This document shows positions 1 through 5,070 of a stretch of DNA of 5,451 nt, piece after piece. Origin of the DNA: a bacterium. GTDB taxonomy: Bacteria; Atribacterota; JS1; SB-45; 34-128. The notes below the pieces were generated by a model. The model ran no database searches. It was not told where the DNA came from and saw only the letters and a list, made by a program, of their open reading frames with translations. Positions within the stretch are counted from its first letter, which is position 1; the number at the start of each line of letters is the position of its first letter. Made by a program: the position numbers and the translations under genes. The stretch is taken from contig JAHIPN010000291.1 in the NCBI GenBank assembly GCA_018894595.1, positions 1-5,451 of the forward strand, written 5' to 3'.

Positions 1-54
1 CTGATGCCCGAAATGGACACCGGCTTCAAGAAGTTCTTTCATTGATGCAACCAT
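1..54 (-). CDS. rpsB: 30S ribosomal protein S2, first 18 codons only
   Basis: Reading leftward from the ATG at 54-52, the 18 visible codons give MVASMKELLEAGVHFGHQ. This is the conserved N-terminus of ribosomal protein S2, whose family hallmark is MKxLLEAGVHFGHQ. S2 is an essential part of the small ribosomal subunit and joins late in its assembly, near S1. The start is well supported: a perfect AGGAGG Shine-Dalgarno (cctcct at 61-66 on the plus strand) lies six bases upstream. The internal Met5 has no such site. The rest of the gene, about 230 more codons, lies beyond the left edge. A likely promoter at 150-178 and a structured leader at 85-120 precede it. In many bacteria tsf follows rpsB, but that cannot be seen here. 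This gene anchors the left end of the window in the core chromosome. Confidence 0.93.
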   Translation of the reverse strand, partial: MVASMKELLEAGVHFGHQ

Positions 55-84
55 TTTTATCCTCCTCTGGTTTTTCCTCCGCCT

Positions 85-120
85 TTTCCCCTATACCCAT
101 ACGGGACCACATAGAGGAAA
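85..120 (-). promoter_or_regulatory. Stem-loop in the rpsB 5' leader
   Basis: In the rpsB transcript, TTTCCTCTAT (120-111) can pair with ATAGGGGAAA (94-85) over ten base pairs with one G-U wobble. Inside it, CCC (105-103) pairs with GGG (98-96) around a four-base loop. The structure sits about 25 bases upstream of the Shine-Dalgarno. Many bacteria control S2 through a leader RNA bound by S2 itself. I infer that this could be such a site, but I do not recognise a described S2-leader family in it. Confidence 0.4.
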
Positions 121-149
121 GTTGATGGCGTGTGTTTTTACGAGGTAAC

Positions 150-178
150 AGCCTAACATAAAAGGTATTTTTTTTCAA
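150..178 (-). promoter_or_regulatory. Probable sigma-70-type promoter of rpsB
   Basis: On the minus strand, TTGAAA (178-173) is followed after exactly 17 bases by TAGGCT (155-150), preceded by an extended -10 TG. This implies a start of transcription near 143 and a leader of about 90 bases before the rpsB ATG. The -35 box contains the TGA stop of the truncated vapC, so the junction between the accessory remnant and the core gene lies on or just before this promoter. The -10 box is a weak match, offset by the TG extension and ideal spacing. Confidence 0.5.
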
Positions 179-300
179 GAGGAAATGCTACAGATTACTG
201 CCCTGTTATTGTCCCTGATAAGATTTTCAAGCTTCTCCTGATAAATCGAATTTGAATTCTGAAAAAAGTCTATCCAGATGGAAGTATCAACGAGAACCAA
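175..300 (-). pseudogene. vapC: Truncated VapC toxin (PIN-domain N-terminus)
   Basis: A TTG start at 300-298 opens 41 codons that begin MVLVDTSIWIDFF, the classic N-terminus of VapC toxins, which are PIN-domain ribonucleases that cut tRNA or rRNA. Asp5 is the first catalytic acid. The start overlaps the end of vapB by 14 bases, as usual in vapBC pairs, and GAGGAG lies eight bases upstream. The frame ends at TGA (177-175) after VICSISS, where intact VapCs of about 130-140 residues go on to the catalytic Glu of the TE(L/I)LQG region and the other metal-binding acids. None of that follows in any frame before rpsB, so this is a 3' deletion and not a frameshift. The fragment lacks most of the active site and cannot be a working toxin. 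Confidence 0.8.
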
Positions 301-496
301 CCCTGCCTCTCCTCATTTCCTCAAGATCGCCTTCCCATCTTACCTTGCCTTTAAGAACAAGTATTTTCTCAATCTCTTTCTGTTCAACAAGTTTTTTAAT
401 GGCGAAGTTTACAATATCCACCTTCTTTTTTATTCCCGTAAGCCTCTGAGCCTTTCTTAAAATACCGTCTTCAATATCAATTACAGTCCTCGACAT
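287..496 (-). CDS. vapB: VapB-family antitoxin
   Basis: This 69-residue protein matches type II VapB antitoxins in length and layout. Residues 1-45 form a ribbon-helix-helix-like N-terminus (MSRTVIDIEDGILRKAQRLT, then TGIKKKVDIVNFAIKKLVEQK), which dimerises and binds the operator. Residues near 50-67 carry the toxin-binding tail KVRWEGDLEEMRRGR. Antitoxins of this family bind VapC, block its active site and repress their own operon. The partner vapC immediately downstream is truncated, so this is an orphan antitoxin. Its start has been altered: a 16-bp tandem duplication separates the original Shine-Dalgarno (GGAGGT) from this ATG and places a frameshifted copy of the start in between. Translation from 496 may now depend on the GAGG inside the duplicated copy, seven bases upstream, or on reinitiation. 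Confidence 0.85.
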   Translation of the reverse strand: MSRTVIDIEDGILRKAQRLTGIKKKVDIVNFAIKKLVEQKEIEKILVLKGKVRWEGDLEEMRRGRVGSR

Positions 497-512
497 TTAC
501 AGTCCTCGACAT
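481..512. repeat. Perfect 16-bp tandem duplication over the vapB start
   Basis: TTACAGTCCTCGACAT occurs at 481-496 and again directly at 497-512. On the minus strand each copy holds an ATG followed by TCGAGGACTGTA. Sixteen is not a multiple of three, so the upstream ATG (512-510), which sits at ideal distance from the GGAGGT at about 518-523, reads only 11 codons before TGA at 479-477. The downstream ATG (496-494) opens vapB. The lack of any divergence points to a recent slippage event. Confidence 0.95.
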
Positions 513-531
513 TCAACACCTCCTTAGTAAA

Positions 532-576
532 AGGATACATGAAAACTTGATATCATTTCAAGTGAAATATGATATC
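532..576 (-). promoter_or_regulatory. Probable vapB promoter with overlapping palindromic operator
   Basis: On the minus strand TTGAAA (561-556) and TATCCT (537-532) are separated by 18 bases and lie just upstream of vapB. A near-perfect palindrome covers the -35 region: GATATCATTTCA (549-560) faces TGAAATATGATATC (563-576) across a two-base centre, with a two-base bulge in one arm. Operators overlapping the promoter are usual for autorepressed vapBC operons. The same hairpin could also act as a weak transcript end for the zinc-ribbon gene that stops at 586, but the minus-strand sequence after it has only four T. Confidence 0.45.
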
Positions 577-585
577 TTTTTCCTC

Positions 586-870
586 TTAATGGCTTGAGCC
601 TAATTTTTTCGAAAGCCATTCCTTGTATGTACAAGATGGAAAGCCACTGCATCCAATAAAATCAACTTTCGGTCCATGACATAGCTTTAATTTTGAGCCA
701 CAGCGAGGACAGTTGCCATAATCTTCAGCAGATTTGCTTATAGACGCTTGGGGTTTATGTTCATTAGCACAATTGGTACAAACATTTGTCTTTGGCATTA
801 CCTTAAGTCTTCCCTCTGGTATCGGGTCACCACATATAGAACAAAGTTTTTGACTTACATCATATGTCAT
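586..870 (-). CDS. Small double zinc-ribbon protein (DksA/TraR-type plus topoisomerase-type C4 fingers)
   Basis: This 94-residue protein has two C4 zinc-binding modules and little else. The first (Cys10, Cys13, Cys31, Cys34) reads CSICGDPIPEGRLKVMP, then CTNC, a close match to the DksA/TraR C4 finger. The second (Cys54, Cys57, Cys74, Cys80) reads CPRCGSKLKL, then DFIGCSGFPSC, the pattern of the C4 fingers found at the C-terminus of type IA topoisomerases. It lacks the coiled coil with which DksA enters RNA polymerase, so a DksA-like role is not expected. Nucleic-acid binding is the reasonable inference; the target is unknown. The ATG at 870 has a modest AAAGG eight bases upstream. The leader begins at a cassette-like boundary (919/920) and shares its first 12 bases with the HD cassette, but no attC follows the gene, so it is a last, truncated cassette or a host gene at the array edge. 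Confidence 0.75.
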   Translation of the reverse strand: MTYDVSQKLCSICGDPIPEGRLKVMPKTNVCTNCANEHKPQASISKSAEDYGNCPRCGSKLKLCHGPKVDFIGCSGFPSCTYKEWLSKKLGSSH

Positions 871-913
871 AGCTGTTACCTTTCCACTTTTTATAACTTT
901 GCCCGCACTGAGC

Positions 914-979
914 AGATAACGTTTCTGGCGGAAAAGAAGCCCTCAAGGTTTTGACGCAGTCTTTTCCGCCATGTTATCT
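914..979 (-). repeat. attC-like recombination site of the HD cassette (66 bp)
   Basis: On the minus strand the site opens with AGATAAC (979-973, R''-like) and closes with its exact complement GTTATCT (920-914, R'-like). Between them GGCGGAAAAGA (970-960) pairs perfectly with TCTTTTCCGCC (937-927) over 11 bp around a 22-base loop. The spacers between outer and inner boxes are unequal (2 and 6 bases), as in attC sites with an unpaired central spacer. The expected cut G^TT falls between 920 and 919. The outer boxes keep AAC and GTT but do not satisfy the full RYYYAAC and GTTRRRY consensus. The length is within the attC range. The site starts 26 bases after the HD stop codon. Confidence 0.72.
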
Positions 980-997
980 GACGTATGACAGGGTCTA
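973..997. repeat. Left terminal inverted repeat of the HD cassette
   Basis: Plus-strand GTTATCTG (973-980), ACG, then TATGACAGGGTCTA (984-997). The reverse complement of 2866-2891 gives the same two blocks with a 4-base centre. Only the first seven bases belong to a normal attC R'' box; the other 18 extend toward the HD stop codon. Confidence 0.9.
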
Positions 998-1004
998 TTA
1001 AATA

Positions 1005-2846
1005 TCATTTAATAAAATTTATAAATTCATTAAATGAAAATTTTGTATTATTATCGTTGGAAAAGAAAAAATCTTCAATTTTCTTCCGCATCTTATCTCT
1101 ATTATCTCTGGATATTTCTGAACCGCCCTTACTGGCAATATATATATTTATTGGTATTTCTTTATACCAAGTTTCTTCAATCGCTTTGATAGCAGGGTAT
1201 TCCTCTATTCCAATAAATTCTTCCTTTCCTACAATTACATACTGCCAAGGCGCGTTAGTAGCATCGGTTGGTTTGGCTTTTATCGGTTTGAATCTTTTTA
1301 CTGTTATCATTAAATTATAGTTTTCTCCTAATACTCCCCTTAACGTATCTACTACATTTTTGCTTGTATTTAAGTCTTCCGCTAAATTTCTAAAATATGT
1401 ATGGATATATTCATGTATATCCTCTGAGTCAGATTTTCGAACTTTTTGCGCTCGTGCGGTAGTTACAATTTTTGAATGAAAATTAATATAGTAGTCCCCC
1501 TGTTTTTGCCACAGCGGTCTACATGATTTATTTTTGAAGTAAATTACACTATAAAGTGTAAGAAAAAACTTATCTCTTGGTTCTGAAGTTGCTTTTTTGG
1601 AAATTGTAAGAAAATGATTTTTAATCCTTGTGACAATATCCGCCTCTGGATAAATAAAGGAGGAAGGAACAGCATCATATGATTTAGGAGTATGAAACAT
1701 TTCTAATATCTCTAAATCCCTATACTCCTTTACTATCAATTTTAGAAGGTTTACAAAACAGGTTTCAAAAAGAATAACTATAGGATGAAAGTATAACCAT
1801 CTGTGAAGTTTAAACCTTTCTGTAACAAATGTTTCAACCGCAGAAACAGCACTTGTATTAGGACGGATAATAAAATCATTGCGTGTCTTAATGAGCCTCA
1901 TTGAACTAACAAGTCTTTCAAGGTCATAAGAACCAAACCCAATTCCACTTGTAATACCATCCCTGAGGAAGTAGTCGGCTCTATCTACATCTATATCATT
2001 ATCAATAATGCCTAAAAGTGTCCGAAACGCTTTGTATTTTTGTATTTCCACTTTATTGATGGCTTTTCCAAGTAAGCTTAAGTAAAATTCTAATTCCTTT
2101 AACTTGTTATCATTAGGTGGATTTTTACCAGCATATTCTCTTAAAAGTGTTGTAGCAATGTAGTATGTATTTAGTTCATGAATGGGATACTCTGGTAGTC
2201 CTGTTATACTATTTATTTTATCTGGGTAACTATTTAAAAAAGAAGTATATAGTGGAACTATTTTATTGATGAGATCTTCTTTCCCATCAATGCTCTCGTT
2301 CATTATAACTTCTATTATTTCTTCTCCAAGGTGACTAAAAGGAAGGTGTCCTATATCATGCAAAAGACCCATTATTCTGGTAAGTTGAATTACAATATTT
2401 TTAAGAACATCCGAAAATTCTTTATTGTTGAGTAATGATTCAATATCCTGAGAATCGTCAAATACTGGAGCTATTACGCTATTTTTGAGAAAGTTCAAAA
2501 TATTTTTCTTGCCCTCAATATCATCATTTAAAGCCATTTTTATGTCTTTTACAAAATTCTCAAGATACTCTTTTTTTATTTCATCATCAGCATGATAGAA
2601 AGCGGTTTCTATAACTCTACCTGCAAGATGCATCACTCCAATGCTATGTTCAAACCGTTTAACCGAATGTGAAGGATATACCATAAAACCAAAAGGAACC
2701 TGACTTATTCCCCTTAATCGTTGGAAGATTGGAGAATCAATGACAAATACCTCAAGGGGAGTAAGCCCAATATAACCATGAATTACATCCTTTACATTTT
2801 TATCATGCCTAATTTTAAACTTTTCCTCTTGCTTTATTGCTTTCAT
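1005..2846 (-). CDS. SAMHD1-like HD-domain phosphohydrolase, probable dNTP triphosphohydrolase
   Basis: The 613-residue protein has the HD-superfamily core of SAMHD1-like and COG1078 enzymes, which remove triphosphate from dNTPs. Residues 18-58 give the family start (VIHGYIGL, then IFQRLRGISQ), and RFEHSIGVMHL contains metal ligand His67. LLHDIGHLPFSH supplies His163 and Asp164, and IDVDRADYFLRD supplies Asp288, equivalent to SAMHD1 Asp311. All four HD ligands are therefore present. The spacing between His67 and His163 is 96 residues against about 39 in SAMHD1, which indicates an inserted helical segment near residues 87-150. Conserved sequence runs to about residue 370 (AVSAVETFVTERFKLHRWLYFHP); the last 240 residues I do not recognise. 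The start has AGGA six bases upstream. Related dNTPases starve phages of nucleotides, and its position in a cassette beside a nuclease fits defence. Another phosphate ester substrate remains possible. Confidence 0.85.
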   Translation of the reverse strand: MKAIKQEEKFKIRHDKNVKDVIHGYIGLTPLEVFVIDSPIFQRLRGISQVPFGFMVYPSHSVKRFEHSIGVMHLAGRVIETAFYHADDEIKKEYLENFVKDIKMALNDDIEGKKNILNFLKNSVIAPVFDDSQDIESLLNNKEFSDVLKNIVIQLTRIMGLLHDIGHLPFSHLGEEIIEVIMNESIDGKEDLINKIVPLYTSFLNSYPDKINSITGLPEYPIHELNTYYIATTLLREYAGKNPPNDNKLKELEFYLSLLGKAINKVEIQKYKAFRTLLGIIDNDIDVDRADYFLRDGITSGIGFGSYDLERLVSSMRLIKTRNDFIIRPNTSAVSAVETFVTERFKLHRWLYFHPIVILFETCFVNLLKLIVKEYRDLEILEMFHTPKSYDAVPSSFIYPEADIVTRIKNHFLTISKKATSEPRDKFFLTLYSVIYFKNKSCRPLWQKQGDYYINFHSKIVTTARAQKVRKSDSEDIHEYIHTYFRNLAEDLNTSKNVVDTLRGVLGENYNLMITVKRFKPIKAKPTDATNAPWQYVIVGKEEFIGIEEYPAIKAIEETWYKEIPINIYIASKGGSEISRDNRDKMRKKIEDFFFSNDNNTKFSFNEFINFIK

Positions 2847-2865
2847 ATCTTATCCTATATCTTTT

Positions 2866-2891
2866 TAGACCCTGTCATATGAGCAGATAAC
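2866..2891. repeat. Right terminal inverted repeat of the HD cassette
   Basis: Plus-strand TAGACCCTGTCATA (2866-2879), TGAG, then CAGATAAC (2884-2891) mirrors 973-997, with 22 identical bases in two blocks. It lies in the leader upstream of the HD start, and its outer seven bases double as the R'-like box closing the previous cassette's attC. Confidence 0.9.
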
Positions 2892-3013
2892 GTTTTGGGT
2901 TTGCGCCGTGTGCCTGCTAAGGTCAATCTTAAGCGCAATAATAGGACAGGCACATGGATTCGACCTCAAAGTCAAATACGGATATTGGAGCGTCGCAAAA
3001 CCGTTTGTTAAAT
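2885..3013 (-). repeat. attC-like recombination site of the DUF262 cassette (129 bp)
   Basis: On the minus strand the site opens with ATTTAAC (3013-3007), a full match to RYYYAAC, followed by AAACGG. It closes with GTTATCT (2891-2885), contributed by the next cassette. The inner arms CGCAAA (2994-2999) and TTTGCG (2900-2905) pair, and pairing continues as CC (3001-3002) with GG (2898-2899) if A3000 is left unpaired, like the extrahelical bases that mark the recombined strand of attC. Deeper in, TGTGCCTG (2909-2916) pairs perfectly with CAGGCACA (2947-2954). The length resembles that of long chromosomal attC sites. The site begins 46 bases after the nuclease stop codon. Confidence 0.75.
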
Positions 3014-3027
3014 GAAGTTTCGGGCAT
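3007..3027. repeat. Left terminal inverted repeat of the DUF262 cassette
   Basis: Plus-strand GTTAAATGAAG, then TTTCGGGCAT. It matches the reverse complement of 4980-5000 at 19 of 21 positions, with two A/G differences. The first seven bases are the R'' box; the other 14 extend outward toward the nuclease stop codon. Confidence 0.9.
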
Positions 3028-3059
3028 TCTCCAAATAGAGCCGGCCACCTTTCTTTTCT

Positions 3060-4883
3060 TTACCAAGACCAAATTTCAAGTGCCTTCTCAACAAGGTCTT
3101 TAGAACGCTTTTTTATTGCCTCCATATTCCACTTCTCAGTCCTGCTTTTCAAGTCTCTTGTCAGTGCACTGACATCTGTATAACTATTTTTCTTTTTTTC
3201 AAAGGGGTCTTGTCCGACAAAACTATTTGCTGCTCTACTTATCAAGCAAAGATTACCGATAGAATTTTTAATTCGTTCAAGAGTTTCATCATTCACTTCG
3301 TCGTCTCCAAGGTATGTCTTCCACTCATCATCTAAAGTCTGTGGCATTACATGTTCAACTGTACTGATAGTTGAATAGTCAGGTAACTGACCATGACTTT
3401 GCATTTTCTTATCAATTTCTTGCAGAACCATTCTAACAAATTCAGGTTCCGTTTGCTTATATAGAGCTTTATTAATGAGTGCTTCTTTAAATTCCTGATC
3501 TGAAACCCACAAATCTTCTTTTGATATTCGCTCTTTAAATGCTTTTGCCTTGTCAGGCTCGTTGATTATTTTGCTTAATAATGATGGGAAAAATGTATCA
3601 TACTTTGTAATTTGTAATTCACAAACTTTTCTTCTTATAAGTAAAACCAAAAGTGTATTTAGAAGTGCTATAGTATCAGTATCATTTAAGGTACCAGCTT
3701 TTTGTTTCATTAATATCGCAAGAGTAAAGGATATAGAAGAGACCCTTGTCTGTTTTATTTGAATTAAAAGACTATTTATCTTCTTATTCGGCTGTTTATA
3801 AACTTCAGGTTTTGTAATTTGATTGAATAAATCTATGTTATCTGCAATTTCATTTATTATATCCATTGCCTTTTGCTCTGATAGTTTTGGGTTATTGTTT
3901 TTAAAATGTACATATATTTTTCGACGCAAGCCAATCATCTTATATCTATCTATTGAAAAGAGGTTCCTAATATAATCCTCAAAATTCTTTTCTCCGTCAG
4001 CTTTCCGAATACTTCCCAACCATTTGTCATTATGAATATTTTCATGTTGTTTTGTAACTTCGTTAATCAGTGGCTTAAATAAATAGCTACACAATAATTC
4101 AATGGCAGATAATGGCATACCTTTATCATTAAGACTCTCAAATATTGCTTGTGGGTTGTCCTTCTTTTCGTTAAGAGGAATCCAAACAATTTTCAGGCTT
4201 CTCAGAATTGCTTGTGAAAAAATATATAAATTACTAACAGTATATGATTTCATCTGTTTTCCTGCATAGTTCCAAAAGACATCAATCTGGTTATTATGTG
4301 GTACATAAAGTTGCTGATCAATGGAAAGTGATGGGCTTTCAGGGTTTTTCTCAAATATCTTCAGATATGTAGGTAAACGGTCGCCTTTATTGCTGTATAC
4401 TTTTAATTTTCTGTAGTCATTCCCTTTAGGGTCAATATCATTCTTAATATATTTTTCCAATTCATTTATATATTCCTGAGTATACACAAATTGATGTACC
4501 CGTTCTCTAAGTAATTTAACGACCATAGCAATTAATAGATAGATGGTAACTATTCTTTGCTGTCCATCAACGATTAAAAATTTCTTTAAAACAGGATCTG
4601 AGTCAGTTTTTGGAAGAACTACTATGGCTCCAAAATAATGTTCGTATTTTAAAAAATAATCCTTAATTTCTTCAAGTGTAGTTTTTTCTTCTCTCTTCTT
4701 GTTGTTCTTCTTTTCTCTATCGGCTATATCAGGGAGTATGTATTCCCAGACATCATCAAATAATTGCTTCCATTGTTGTTTTTCCCAAGAATAAGCCCGT
4801 TGAAAAAAAGGCACCTCAAAACTAATCGGGGTACTAAATAGTTCCTCAAAAGTTCTGTTATTAATACTATCGTCTATCGGCAT
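3060..4883 (-). CDS. DUF262-DUF1524 protein, GmrSD-like type IV restriction nuclease
   Basis: The 607-residue protein joins the two halves of GmrSD-type systems in one chain. The N-terminal DUF262 (GmrS-like, ParB-fold) part shows PFFQRAYSWE (25-34), the nucleotide-site motif VDGQQR (105-110) and the FESLNDKGMPLSAIEL stretch. The C-terminal DUF1524 (GmrD-like, HNH-type) part shows VEHVMPQTLDDEW with His511, then IGNLCLIS with Asn544, Asn553 and a trailing FEKKKNSY. These are the conserved positions of the nuclease fold, so both activities look intact. Characterised relatives use NTP hydrolysis to cut phage DNA bearing modified bases. Without partner genes, a modification-dependent single-protein enzyme is the best inference; the modification recognised cannot be read from sequence. 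AAGGAGAGG eight bases upstream supports the ATG at 4883. Residues 55-70 are a charged Lys/Glu linker, and the middle region (about 280-480) is helical and unassigned. Confidence 0.88.
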   Translation of the reverse strand: MPIDDSINNRTFEELFSTPISFEVPFFQRAYSWEKQQWKQLFDDVWEYILPDIADREKKNNKKREEKTTLEEIKDYFLKYEHYFGAIVVLPKTDSDPVLKKFLIVDGQQRIVTIYLLIAMVVKLLRERVHQFVYTQEYINELEKYIKNDIDPKGNDYRKLKVYSNKGDRLPTYLKIFEKNPESPSLSIDQQLYVPHNNQIDVFWNYAGKQMKSYTVSNLYIFSQAILRSLKIVWIPLNEKKDNPQAIFESLNDKGMPLSAIELLCSYLFKPLINEVTKQHENIHNDKWLGSIRKADGEKNFEDYIRNLFSIDRYKMIGLRRKIYVHFKNNNPKLSEQKAMDIINEIADNIDLFNQITKPEVYKQPNKKINSLLIQIKQTRVSSISFTLAILMKQKAGTLNDTDTIALLNTLLVLLIRRKVCELQITKYDTFFPSLLSKIINEPDKAKAFKERISKEDLWVSDQEFKEALINKALYKQTEPEFVRMVLQEIDKKMQSHGQLPDYSTISTVEHVMPQTLDDEWKTYLGDDEVNDETLERIKNSIGNLCLISRAANSFVGQDPFEKKKNSYTDVSALTRDLKSRTEKWNMEAIKKRSKDLVEKALEIWSW

Positions 4884-4979
4884 AGTTTATCCCTCTCCTT
4901 ATCTTGTTAAGACTAAGCTTTTTTATTTTGTTAGCTTTCTAAAAGGGGTCTGTTTTTTTTAACTCATTATGTCGTTTTC

Positions 4980-5000
4980 ATGCCCGAAATTTTATTTAAC
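4980..5000. repeat. Right terminal inverted repeat of the DUF262 cassette
   Basis: Plus-strand ATGCCCGAAAT, then TTTATTTAAC, is the mirror of 3007-3027. Its outermost bases form the GTTAAAT core box (5000-4994 on the minus strand) at the junction with the attI-like site. Confidence 0.9.
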
Positions 5001-5013
5001 TTGTTTATATCCG
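4994..5013 (-). other. attI-like integration site at the head of the array
   Basis: The minus strand reads CGGATATAAACAAGTTAAAT. A TAAAC box faces a GTTAAAT core box (match to GTTRRRY) across two bases. From memory, the class 1 integron attI site has a similar arrangement, with AAAAC and GTTAGAT separated by AAA. The position fits: it lies at the head of the first cassette, about 118 bases after the integrase stop codon, with no foldable attC before it. The identification rests on short motifs and on context. Confidence 0.5.
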
Positions 5014-5070
5014 TAATAGGTTCGGATATACCCCCCAAATTGGGGTGATATCCGAAGTATTTCGGATATA
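5006..5070. repeat. Four alternating copies of a TTCGGATATA motif next to the attI-like site
   Basis: TTCGGATATA occurs at 5021-5030 and 5061-5070, and its inverse ATATCCGAA at 5048-5056; a shorter inverse, TATATCCG, lies at 5006-5013. The direct copies continue as TTCGGATATACC in both places. The last two copies form a 9-bp stem with a 4-base loop (5048-5069). The middle two form a longer imperfect hairpin through the CCCC and GGGG tracts (5021-5056). The cluster lies between the integrase stop and the first cassette, where integrons have accessory integrase-binding sites. Binding by a repressor is an alternative. Confidence 0.8.

Larger units (their letters stand above)
920..2890 (-). mobile_element. 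Integron-like gene cassette carrying the HD phosphohydrolase
   Basis: This 1,971-bp unit is defined by the inferred G^TT cut sites at 2891/2890 and 920/919. It holds one ORF, a 44-base leader and a terminal attC-like site. Its first bases (TTATCT) complete the complement of its own R''-like box AGATAAC, as expected for a circularised cassette. Its two ends also share longer inverted repeats: GTTATCTG and TATGACAGGGTCTA, separated by 3 bases on one side (973-997) and 4 on the other (2891-2866). No promoter is evident in the short leader, so expression may depend on upstream transcription. Confidence 0.68.
2891..4999 (-). mobile_element. Integron-like gene cassette carrying the DUF262 nuclease
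   Basis: This 2,109-bp unit runs from the G^TT cut at 5000/4999 to 2891/2890. It is the first cassette after the attI-like site. It has a 116-base leader, one ORF and a 129-bp attC-like site. Its own first bases (TTAAAT) complete the complement of its R''-like box ATTTAAC. Its ends carry a 21-bp inverted repeat (19 of 21 identical; 3007-3027 and 4980-5000) that differs from the repeat of the HD cassette. The leader is AT-rich; I see no clear sigma-70 promoter in it. Confidence 0.7.

Noticed and set aside
252..460. Two plus-strand frames of 60-65 codons
   Set aside because: They are antisense to vapB and vapC, which are clearly recognisable on the minus strand.
549..576. Strong intrinsic terminator of the zinc-ribbon gene
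   Set aside because: The hairpin is AT-rich and only four T follow it on the minus strand; its overlap with the vapB -35 box suits an operator better.
748..954. Plus-strand frame of 68 codons
   Set aside because: It is antisense to the zinc-ribbon gene and runs into the attC-like palindrome; the Cys pattern on the minus strand is the coding signal.
985..1320. Plus-strand open frame of 111 codons
   Set aside because: It lies opposite the 3' end of the HD gene, contains no recognisable domain, and its start falls in the cassette end.
973..2891. Simple transposon with terminal inverted repeats
   Set aside because: No transposase is encoded, no target duplication is seen, the neighbouring unit has unrelated repeats, and the boundaries fall inside attC-like folded sites.
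3550..3762. Plus-strand frame of 70 codons
   Set aside because: It is wholly antisense to the DUF262 nuclease and has no supporting start signal.
5006..5070. Short CRISPR array
   Set aside because: The repeated motif alternates in orientation, spacing is irregular and short, and no cas genes are visible.
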